This document shows positions 1 to 4,845 of a stretch of DNA of 6,911 bases, piece after piece (the first letter of the stretch is position 1; each line of letters begins with the position of its first letter). Under the pieces are notes generated by a model. It did not search any database. It was not told the DNA's origin and saw nothing but the letters and a program-made list of their open reading frames with translations. The stretch covers positions 1-6,911 of the forward strand of contig CABUAH010000077.1 of NCBI GenBank assembly GCA_902489475.1, read 5' to 3'. The position numbers were made by a program, and so were the translations under genes. Source of the DNA: an uncultured Oscillospiraceae bacterium (GTDB lineage Bacteria > Bacillota > Clostridia > Oscillospirales > Ruminococcaceae).

Positions 1-126
1 TGATTAAATACTGTTTAAAATAGAACGTCAATTAATATCTGTTCCCTTACAACTACGTTTTATAGGAATCAAAGCTCTGATTTAGCACTATTTTAAATAA
101 AACGTCAATTAAAAGGTCAATTAAAA
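1..126. repeat. Non-coding repeat cluster downstream of fba
   Basis: No gene is visible here. A 34-nt sequence at 1-34 recurs at 78-111 with 28 of 34 positions identical; both copies end in ACGTCAATTA. The tail GTCAATTAAAA then repeats in tandem at 104-114 and 116-126. A perfect 9-nt inverted repeat, ACGTTTTAT at 55-63 and ATAAAACGT at 97-105, encloses a smaller one (AATCA 67-71, TGATT 78-82). On the minus strand this would be the 3' untranslated region of fba, but there is no GC-rich stem followed by a U-run, so it is not a convincing terminator. The window edge cuts the left side. Confidence 0.55.
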
Positions 127-127
127 T

Positions 128-991
128 TTAAGCTTTGCCGATTGAACCGAAAAGCTCCATCTTTTCTTTAACAGTCGCCTTAATTGCTTCAAATCCGGGA
201 GCCAAAAGCTTTCTTGGGTCAAATCCTTTACCCTCTAAGTCTTTTCCTGCTTCGATATATTTTCTTGTAGCATCTTGGAAAGCAAGCTGGCACTCAGTAT
301 TTACGTTGATCTTGGCAACTCCGAGTGAAATAGCCTTTTTGATCATGTCCTCAGGAATTCCTGTTCCGCCGTGAAGAACAAGCGGCATATCTCCAACCTT
401 TTCCTTAACAGCAGCAAGCGTTTCAAAAGAAAGACCTGCCCAGTTTTCAGGATATTTACCGTGAATATTTCCGATTCCTGCAGCAAGCATTGTAACGCCA
501 AGGTCAGCAATCGCTTTGCACTCATCAGGATCAGCACACTCACCTGCTCCGATAACGCCGTCCTCTTCGCCTCCGATTGAGCCTACCTCAGCCTCAATTG
601 AAAGTCCTTTTTCACCGCAAATCTTAACAAGCTCAGTTGTCTTTTCAACATTCTCTTCGATAGGATAATGAGAACCATCGAACATTACTGAAGAAAAGCC
701 TGCTTCTATACAAGCCTTAGCGCCGTCATATGAACCGTGGTCAAGATGAAGTGCAACAGGAACTGTAATATTAAGCTCCTCAAGCATTCCGTTAACCATT
801 CCTACAACAGTTTTATAGCCGCACATATACTTTCCTGCACCCTCAGAAACACCGAGAATAACAGGCGACTTAAGCTCCTCCGCTGTAAGCAAAATTGCCT
901 TTGTCCATTCAAGGTTATTGATATTAAACTGTCCAACGGCATATTTGCCGTCTCTTGCTTTATTAAGCATGTCCTTTGCTGAAACTAGCAT
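128..991 (-). CDS. fba: Class II fructose-1,6-bisphosphate aldolase
   Basis: This cytoplasmic, zinc-dependent glycolytic enzyme cleaves fructose-1,6-bisphosphate to dihydroxyacetone phosphate and glyceraldehyde-3-phosphate. The 287-residue product has the length and text of Bacillus-type FbaA. HLDHG at 82-86 supplies the catalytic Asp84 and zinc ligand His85. The other zinc ligands are His177 (NIHGKYP) and His207 (VLHGGTGIP), and the phosphate-binding INVNTE motif lies near 228-233. The start is the ATG at 991, seven bases after GGAGGT (999-1004); a TTG at 1006 lies inside that ribosome binding site and is rejected. The gene follows pfk and an LRR gene on the same strand and has its own promoter. 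Tagatose-bisphosphate aldolases are close relatives, but the pfk neighbour and Bacillus FbaA likeness favour Fba. Confidence 0.95.
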   Translation of the reverse strand: MLVSAKDMLNKARDGKYAVGQFNINNLEWTKAILLTAEELKSPVILGVSEGAGKYMCGYKTVVGMVNGMLEELNITVPVALHLDHGSYDGAKACIEAGFSSVMFDGSHYPIEENVEKTTELVKICGEKGLSIEAEVGSIGGEEDGVIGAGECADPDECKAIADLGVTMLAAGIGNIHGKYPENWAGLSFETLAAVKEKVGDMPLVLHGGTGIPEDMIKKAISLGVAKINVNTECQLAFQDATRKYIEAGKDLEGKGFDPRKLLAPGFEAIKATVKEKMELFGSIGKA

Positions 992-1035
992 AAATTTGAC
1001 CTCCAATAAATATTAAACAATTTTTGTTTACACTA

Positions 1036-1064
1036 ATTATATCCCATTTTTTGCAAAAATGCAA
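1036..1064 (-). promoter_or_regulatory. Sigma-A promoter for fba
   Basis: Read on the minus strand, TTGCAT (1059-1064) is followed after exactly 17 bases by a perfect TATAAT (1036-1041). Transcription would start near 1029, about 40 bases before the fba ATG. The -35 box overlaps an inverted repeat, TTGCA-AAAA-TGCAA (1051-1064), which could be a regulator site or chance in AT-rich DNA. Confidence 0.8.
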
Positions 1065-1079
1065 CAGTATAACAAAAAT

Positions 1080-1661
1080 TTACTTTTCCTTTTGATATGA
1101 ATACCCCTCAAAGGAAATATTTCTCTCCTCACAGTAGCTTTGCGCCTCCGACCCGTTAATTCCTTCGACTACTATCTTGTCAGTTTTTCCAAAGCACCAG
1201 CCGCCTATGCTTGACGCACTTTCCGGAATATAAACACGACTCAAAGACGGACAATCAAAAAAGCACATGTTTCCGATCATCGTAACACCCTCAGGAACAC
1301 GAACTATGTATATTAGATCGTCTGACATAAAAGCAAACCGTGCAATCTCACGCACTTTAATTCCGTCAATTTTATCGGGAATATTTACTTCTCTTAAATC
1401 TCCATGATAACCGGTAACAGTAACATATTCCTCACCGTCGTCCGTATTTACCTCATAATCAAAATAGCTCTCGGAAATAGGTGATGCACTTATAGGTCCG
1501 TAAATATGAAGTATTTCCTTAGTTGCTGAATCCAAAATGTATTTTGCGATCAGCAAAACTGTTGCAGCAAAGACAGCGATTAATATCCAACTGAAAACAG
1601 AGTTTACTTTTTTGTTCCATACGTTTTGCTTAACAGGTTCAATTTCATATCTGACTGCCAT
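1080..1661 (-). CDS. Membrane-anchored LRR (BspA-type) protein of unknown role
   Basis: The exact function is not recognised. The 193-residue product has a short cytoplasmic head with basic residues (1-20), one strong membrane segment (about 21-43) and an outward domain. That domain carries three degenerate BspA/LRR_5-type repeats: about 89-115 (VNIPDKIDGIKVREIARFAF), 116-139 (VRVPEGVTMIGNMCFFDCPS) and 140-162 (VYIPESASSIGGWCFG). It ends with the SEAQSYCEERNISF tail common after such repeats. Three cysteines (133, 137, 156) sit in the repeats. The ATG at 1661 follows AAAGGG, and only 21 bases separate it from the pfk stop, so it is probably co-transcribed with pfk. No terminator is visible before the fba promoter. 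LRR_5 domains usually mediate protein or surface binding; a metabolic role is not implied. Confidence 0.75.
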   Translation of the reverse strand: MAVRYEIEPVKQNVWNKKVNSVFSWILIAVFAATVLLIAKYILDSATKEILHIYGPISASPISESYFDYEVNTDDGEEYVTVTGYHGDLREVNIPDKIDGIKVREIARFAFMSDDLIYIVRVPEGVTMIGNMCFFDCPSLSRVYIPESASSIGGWCFGKTDKIVVEGINGSEAQSYCEERNISFEGYSYQKEK

Positions 1662-1682
1662 TTGACTACCCTTTCGTTAAAA

Positions 1683-2765
1683 CTAATCTCCGAATGAAAT
1701 TCCTATGTCCTTTGCAGTTTTCACAAGCTGTCCGTCCTTTGGCACAAACTTTGTCTTTCCTGCAATATCCGAAAGCTTATTTTCCGTAACAACAGTATCT
1801 ACCATAGCAACGGTATATCCGTATTTTTCCTCACCGATAAGCTGAGCCGCTCTCACTCCGAACTTAGTAGCCAAAACTCTGTCATATGCTGACGGACTTC
1901 CTCCTCTAAGCATATGTCCGGGTACGCAGACCCTCGCTTCCATTCCCGTATTTGCTTCTATTTGCTTTGCTATAGTTGATGTAACTGTAGTAATACCTGC
2001 CTGCGCTCTTTGTCTGGCTCTTTCTTTTTTCTTAAGGCTTGCTTCTTCAACGCTGTAAGCTCCCTCGGCAACAGCAATAATAGAAAAAGCCTTTTTCTCT
2101 TTGTTTCTTTTTTCAACGGCACGGCAGAGCTTATCAATATCATACGGAATCTCCGGAATGACAATTATATCTGCACCCCCGGCAATTCCAGAATAAAGAG
2201 TGAGCCAGCCCGCTTTATTGCCCATTATTTCGACAACAAGACATCTTCCGTGGGATGTTGCCGTTGTATGAAGTCTGTCGATTACTTCTGTCGCTATATC
2301 AACTGAAGTGTGAAAGCCAAAAGTAACGTCCGTTCCGTAAATATCATTGTCAATTGTTTTCGGAAGTCCTATAACATTAAGCCCCTCCGATGCCAAAAGA
2401 TTAGACGTCTTATGAGTTCCGTTTCCGCCGAGTGTCAAGATACAGTCAAGCTTTTGCTTTTTATATGTTTCTTTCATCGCCTTAACCTTATCCACATTGT
2501 CGTCACCGATAACCTGCATCATTTTATAAGGCGTTCTCTTTGTACCGAAAATAGTTCCGCCACGGGTAAGTATTCCTGAAAAGTCACTTTCATTCATCTC
2601 AATACATTCGTTGTTTATAAGCCCGGAATATCCGTTTAAAACTCCGACAATTTCAACATCATTTGAACCGAATCTTTCGTAACAGGCCTTTGCAACACCT
2701 CTTATAGTCGCATTAAGTCCGGGGCAGTCTCCGCCGCTTGTTAAAATGCCGATTCGTCTTTTCAT
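1683..2765 (-). CDS. pfkA: 6-phosphofructokinase, group III-like
   Basis: The enzyme phosphorylates fructose-6-phosphate to the 1,6-bisphosphate, the committed step of glycolysis. The 360-residue product shows the nucleotide loop SGGDCPGLN (10-18), GGNGT (113-117), the catalytic TIDND (137-141, proton acceptor Asp139), MGNKAG (181-186), PEIPYD (204-209) and GHMLRGGSPSAYDR (283-296). Gly116 matches E. coli Gly104, which marks ATP users, while Lys136 in PKTIDND is the residue seen in PPi and mixed-donor enzymes; the donor is probably ATP but not certain. Asn115 replaces the usual magnesium-binding Asp of GGDG. The ATG at 2765 sits six bases after GGAGGT (2772-2777). It leads a probable operon with the LRR gene and supplies the substrate of the aldolase encoded next. 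Confidence 0.93.
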   Translation of the reverse strand: MKRRIGILTSGGDCPGLNATIRGVAKACYERFGSNDVEIVGVLNGYSGLINNECIEMNESDFSGILTRGGTIFGTKRTPYKMMQVIGDDNVDKVKAMKETYKKQKLDCILTLGGNGTHKTSNLLASEGLNVIGLPKTIDNDIYGTDVTFGFHTSVDIATEVIDRLHTTATSHGRCLVVEIMGNKAGWLTLYSGIAGGADIIVIPEIPYDIDKLCRAVEKRNKEKKAFSIIAVAEGAYSVEEASLKKKERARQRAQAGITTVTSTIAKQIEANTGMEARVCVPGHMLRGGSPSAYDRVLATKFGVRAAQLIGEEKYGYTVAMVDTVVTENKLSDIAGKTKFVPKDGQLVKTAKDIGISFGD

Positions 2766-2829
2766 AACAGCACCTCCGTACAAAGTTTGTCAATTATTTA
2801 AATAAAGTTTTTTCCTATTATTTTATTTA

Positions 2830-2858
2830 ATTTTATCATACGAACAGATAAAATACAA
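2830..2858 (-). promoter_or_regulatory. Sigma-A promoter for pfk
   Basis: On the minus strand TTGTAT (2853-2858) is separated by 17 bases from TAAAAT (2830-2835), with a TGA (2836-2838) giving the TGn of an extended -10. The leader to the pfk ATG would be about 58 bases and contains a small palindrome ACAAAGTTTGT (2780-2790) just before the ribosome binding site. Confidence 0.65.
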
Positions 2859-2915
2859 GTCTTTTTATGCAAAAATCACTTCATCTTGAATATACTCTAA
2901 CAAGGAGTGATCAAT

Positions 2916-3773
2916 ATGCTTTTTATGAAGTTTCTGTTTAAACAGCGTACCATTATCGCAATGGTTTTAGTCTGTATTTTAATTGCAGCTTTTGCTGTAA
3001 AAATAAGTGTAACCGTATACGCTAAAAGCTCAGGAGAAAAAGTTCCGATTATAATGTATCACAGCATTTTAAAAGATGAAAATCAACACGGCGAATATGT
3101 TTTATCGCCTGTTGAACTGGAAAAGGATTTGTCGTATCTCAAAGATAACGGATATACTGCCATCACCTCCGGCGAGCTTATCGAATATGTTTATTCAGGA
3201 AGCGAGCTGCCCGAAAAACCGATAATGCTTACCTTTGACGATGGCTGTTTAAATAATCTAACGTATGTTTTACCGCTTTTGGAAAAATACAACATGAAAG
3301 CGGTTTTCTCTGTTGTAGGAAGCTTCTGCGACAGAGAAGATACAAATAATCAGCGAGATGACTCTTATTCCTATTTAAACTGGACGGAAGTGCGTGAGCT
3401 TTATTTAAGCGGAAAAGTTGATATCGGCTGCCATTCAAATGATTTCCATTCGCTTGGAGAAAGACGTGGAGCATTAATTAAAAGCGATGAAACATATTCC
3501 GACTATCGAAGCGTATTTTTATCCGACACCAACGCATTTTTAAATTCTGCCAAGCACAAAGCGCAAATCGTCCCAACAATTTATACCTATCCTTACGGTC
3601 TTGTTAGTGAAGAAAGTAAGAATTTAGTTAAAACCTGCGGATTTAAAATATCTCTCGGATGTGAAGAGAAAATAAACCTGGTAAAGGATGAAGATTCTCT
3701 TTACTGTATGGGAAGATTCAACCGTCCGAGCGGAATTTCCACAGAGGATTTTATGAAAAAGATCTTACCGTAA
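2916..3773 (+). CDS. Exported polysaccharide deacetylase (CE4, PgaB/IcaB-like)
   Basis: This is a carbohydrate esterase family 4 enzyme, expected to remove N-acetyl groups from a cell-wall or surface glycan outside the cell. The 285-residue product begins with a basic head, a membrane segment at about 12-30, and a possible cleavage site after VYA (34-36), so it is secreted or anchored. It shows YHS (48-50), the TFDDG motif (106-110; base Asp108, metal ligand Asp109), HSNDFH (173-178, metal His173 and His178) and TYPYG (224-228). The five-residue step between the two histidines resembles PgaB/IcaB rather than classic peptidoglycan deacetylases, but the substrate is unknown. The ATG at 2916 follows AAGGAG (2902-2907) by eight bases; the in-frame GTG at 2907 overlaps that site and is rejected. 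It is divergent from pfk and convergent towards sigF. Confidence 0.85.
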   Translation: MLFMKFLFKQRTIIAMVLVCILIAAFAVKISVTVYAKSSGEKVPIIMYHSILKDENQHGEYVLSPVELEKDLSYLKDNGYTAITSGELIEYVYSGSELPEKPIMLTFDDGCLNNLTYVLPLLEKYNMKAVFSVVGSFCDREDTNNQRDDSYSYLNWTEVRELYLSGKVDIGCHSNDFHSLGERRGALIKSDETYSDYRSVFLSDTNAFLNSAKHKAQIVPTIYTYPYGLVSEESKNLVKTCGFKISLGCEEKINLVKDEDSLYCMGRFNRPSGISTEDFMKKILP

Positions 3774-3835
3774 TTGCAATTGACAATGGACGATATTTAA
3801 TTCGTAATTCGTAATTTGTAATTCGGAATTAAATT
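3771..3835 (+). repeat. Dispersed AT-rich repeat, left copy
   Basis: The copy begins on the deacetylase stop codon with TAATTGCAATTGACAATGG, then a short linker, then four heptamers of the type TAATTCG (3798-3825; one reads TAATTTG) and a degenerate GAATTAA. The same two parts, in the same order, make up the tandem array at 4586-4845 on the opposite strand. It is non-coding and lies between the deacetylase stop and the terminator at 3857. Confidence 0.75.
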
Positions 3836-3856
3836 TACATTACAATATTTAAATCA

Positions 3857-3888
3857 AAAACGGTTGGTGCTAAAATGTCAACCGTTTT
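3857..3888. terminator. Bidirectional terminator between deacetylase and RHH gene
   Basis: A perfect 10-bp stem, AAAACGGTTG (3857-3866) with CAACCGTTTT (3879-3888), encloses a 12-base loop. On the minus strand the stem ends in a five-T run, so it would end the RHH transcript; on the plus strand it is followed by GTCCTATTTT and could serve the deacetylase gene. The RHH stop codon (3878-3880) lies inside the hairpin, so the last codons of that gene form half of its own terminator. Confidence 0.8.
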
Positions 3889-4057
3889 GTCCTATTTTAA
3901 CAGCTATTTCTCCATGCTCGGCTTCATATTTTTTAATACAATCACGGATTAGAATAAGTATCTGATTGTTTGTGCTTCTTACCTCGTAATCAGCAATAGC
4001 ATGAAGCTTATCCAACATTTCACTGTCAATTCTTACTGACAAACTTTTTCTCGCCAT
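3878..4057 (-). CDS. Small ribbon-helix-helix (Arc-like) DNA-binding protein
   Basis: A 59-residue protein with the Arc/MetJ/CopG fold pattern: a basic start and beta strand SLSVRID (5-11), helix A about 12-24 (SEMLDKLHAIADY), a turn at VRSTNN, and helix B about 30-44 (NQILILIRDCIKKYE). Such proteins bind DNA as dimers and are often repressors or antitoxins; which applies here cannot be read from sequence. The ATG at 4057 has GGGGG (4064-4068) six bases upstream. It lies downstream of the strong promoter at 4217-4245, divergent from the XRE gene, and its start overlaps the end of a small upstream ORF, suggesting coupled translation. Its stop codon falls in the terminator stem. The second RHH protein at 6422-6601 has the same length but different sequence. 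Confidence 0.75.
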   Translation of the reverse strand: MARKSLSVRIDSEMLDKLHAIADYEVRSTNNQILILIRDCIKKYEAEHGEIAVKIGQNG

Positions 4058-4170
4058 ACTTTACCCCCATTGATAATTCTTGATTTTTTAACATTTGAGA
4101 AACATTCAAAATCATAGCCAATTTCTGCTGACTTTCGTTTTTTGTTTTCTAAGTTCTTTAAATCGTACAT
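4033..4170 (-). CDS. Possible 45-residue small protein upstream of the RHH gene
   Basis: This is the first ORF after the strong minus-strand promoter. ATG at 4170 is preceded by AAGGTG with a short four-base spacing, and the ORF ends 25 bases inside the RHH gene. The product (MYDLKNLENKK start, WREKVCQ end) is basic and not recognised. A second reading frame across the same DNA also looks protein-like (SQQKLAMILNVSQMLKNQEL). Dropping one A from the A6 run on the minus strand (T6 near 4138-4143) would join the ATG to that frame, giving 47 residues. It may be a real small gene, a leader peptide setting up translation of the RHH gene, or a frameshifted remnant. Confidence 0.35.
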   Translation of the reverse strand: MYDLKNLENKKRKSAEIGYDFECFSNVKKSRIINGGKVWREKVCQ

Positions 4171-4195
4171 GATACACCTTTGACTTTTATTATAT

Positions 4196-4214
4196 ATTCT
4201 GTTTTGGAATAATT
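4196..4214. promoter_or_regulatory. Operator-like site O1
   Basis: ATTCTGTTTTGGAATAATT lies just downstream of the -10 box of the minus-strand promoter, over its likely transcription start. The first 15 bases form a dyad, ATTC-N7-GAAT, the usual shape of an XRE repressor site. The same 19-mer occurs inverted at 4251-4269 with one mismatch. Confidence 0.65.
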
Positions 4215-4216
4215 AG

Positions 4217-4245
4217 ATTATACAGCATAAAAAGCAGAGTGTCAA
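4217..4245 (-). promoter_or_regulatory. Perfect-consensus sigma-A promoter for the RHH operon
   Basis: On the minus strand TTGACA (4240-4245), 17 bases, TATAAT (4217-4222): every base of both boxes is consensus. It lies between operator-like sites O1 and O2, so it is probably strong by default and held off by a repressor, most simply the divergent XRE protein. Confidence 0.88.
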
Positions 4246-4250
4246 TTAGC

Positions 4251-4269
4251 AATTATTCCAAAATAGAAT
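4251..4269. promoter_or_regulatory. Operator-like site O2
   Basis: AATTATTCCAAAATAGAAT is the inverted partner of O1, matching 18 of 19 bases, with centres of the two 15-bp cores 59 bp apart. It lies upstream of the -35 box of the RHH-operon promoter and touches the candidate XRE promoter, so one bound repressor pair could control both directions. Confidence 0.65.
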
Positions 4270-4297
4270 AGACGATAATGTGAAAAAGTACTAAAAT
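4269..4297 (+). promoter_or_regulatory. Weak candidate promoter for the XRE gene
   Basis: TAGACG (4269-4274), 17 bases, TAAAAT (4292-4297). The boxes match consensus poorly (4 of 6 and 5 of 6), and the leader would be only about 14 bases. The -35 box abuts O2, so autoregulation is likely if this is the true promoter. Confidence 0.35.
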
Positions 4298-4317
4298 AAA
4301 ACAAAGGGTGTGGTATA

Positions 4318-4524
4318 ATGACTGAATTTTCTAGAAAATTGAAGCAAGCAAGAATAAAAGCGAGGCTATCTCAAGAACAAGTATCATTAGAACTCAATAT
4401 ATCACAAAGTAATATATCAAAGTACGAAAACGGAGATTTAGAACCTAGTATAGCGACAATAAAAAATCTCCTTAAATTATATAAAACAACTGCAAATTAT
4501 TTATTTGAAGATGAAACAGAATAA
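4318..4524 (+). CDS. XRE-family helix-turn-helix transcriptional regulator
   Basis: A 68-residue protein consisting of one Cro/C1-type HTH domain: scaffold helix 3-15, HTH at about 18-39 (SQEQVSLELNISQSNISKYE then NGD), and helices LEPSIATIKNLLKLY with a short acidic tail. No sensor or oligomerisation domain follows, typical of small phage, plasmid or antitoxin-like repressors. ATG at 4318 follows AAAGGGTG by seven bases. The gene is divergent from the RHH operon, and the two inverted ATTC-N7-GAAT sites between them are its most likely operators. It uses many AT-rich codons (AGA, ATA, AAT) compared with the spoIIA genes, which fits acquisition from elsewhere but was judged by eye. A strong hairpin terminator follows. 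Confidence 0.88.
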   Translation: MTEFSRKLKQARIKARLSQEQVSLELNISQSNISKYENGDLEPSIATIKNLLKLYKTTANYLFEDETE

Positions 4525-4538
4525 AGAAGAACAGTACA

Positions 4539-4576
4539 AAAAATACACAGAGATTTTTTAGTCCCTGTGTATTTTT
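4539..4576. terminator. Rho-independent terminator after the XRE gene
   Basis: A 12-bp stem, AAAAATACACAG (4539-4550) with CTGTGTATTTTT (4565-4576), closes on a 14-base loop and ends in a T-run followed by AGTTTTT. The A-run on the other side makes it usable from both strands. Confidence 0.88.
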
Positions 4577-4585
4577 AGTTTTTAA

Positions 4586-4845
4586 TTCCAAATTAATTGC
4601 CCATTCTCCATTGTCAATTGTCAATTATAAAATTACGCATTCCAAATTAATTGTCCTTTTTCCATTGTCAATTGTCAATTATAAAATTACGCATTCCAAA
4701 TTAATTGCCCATTCTCCATTGTCAATTGTCAATTATAAAATTACGAATTACGAATTAATTGTCCATTCTCCATTGTCAATTGTCAATTATAAAATTACGA
4801 ATTACAAATTAATTGTCCATTCTCCATTGTCAATTGTCAATTATA
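4586..4845 (-). repeat. 54-bp tandem repeat array abutting sigF
   Basis: About 4.8 copies of an exact 54-bp period: full units at 4610, 4664, 4718 and 4772, with partial units at 4586-4609 and 4826-4845. Each unit starts ATTGTCAATTGTCAATTATA, continues AAATTACG, has a variable middle (CATTCCAAATTAATT or AATTACRAATTAATT) and ends GYCCATTCTCC or a variant. On the minus strand the unit reads as TTGACAATTGACAATGGA plus heptamers related to TAATTCG, the same parts as the copy at 3771-3835. The sigF TAA lies inside the last copy. Adjacent units share variants (1 and 2, then 3 and 4), which suggests growth by local duplication. It is not CRISPR: units are contiguous, without spacers. Confidence 0.9.

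Noticed and set aside
371..580. Plus-strand ORFs opposite fba and pfk (for example 371-580, 2010-2306, 2310-2579)
   Set aside because: They are shadows of conserved enzymes on the minus strand, with cysteine- and asparagine-rich translations unlike real proteins.
1036..1080. Terminator between the LRR gene and fba
   Set aside because: The only inverted repeat (TTGCA-AAAA-TGCAA) is five pairs, lacks a following T-run in the right direction, and coincides with the fba promoter.
2891..2896. TATACT as the -10 box of the deacetylase gene
   Set aside because: Transcription would begin near 2903, inside the ribosome binding site, and no -35 box fits. A weak TAAAAT at 2849-2854 is a better but still poor candidate.
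3229..3474. Minus-strand 81-codon ORF opposite the deacetylase
   Set aside because: It lies within the conserved catalytic part of the deacetylase gene and has no support of its own.
4586..4845. CRISPR array
   Set aside because: Units are contiguous 54-bp tandem copies with no unique spacers and no cas genes nearby.
4610..4845. Multiple promoters inside the array (TTGACA and TATAAT words on the minus strand)
   Set aside because: The boxes occur in every unit, but the distance from TTGACA to the next downstream TATAAT is about twice the allowed spacing.
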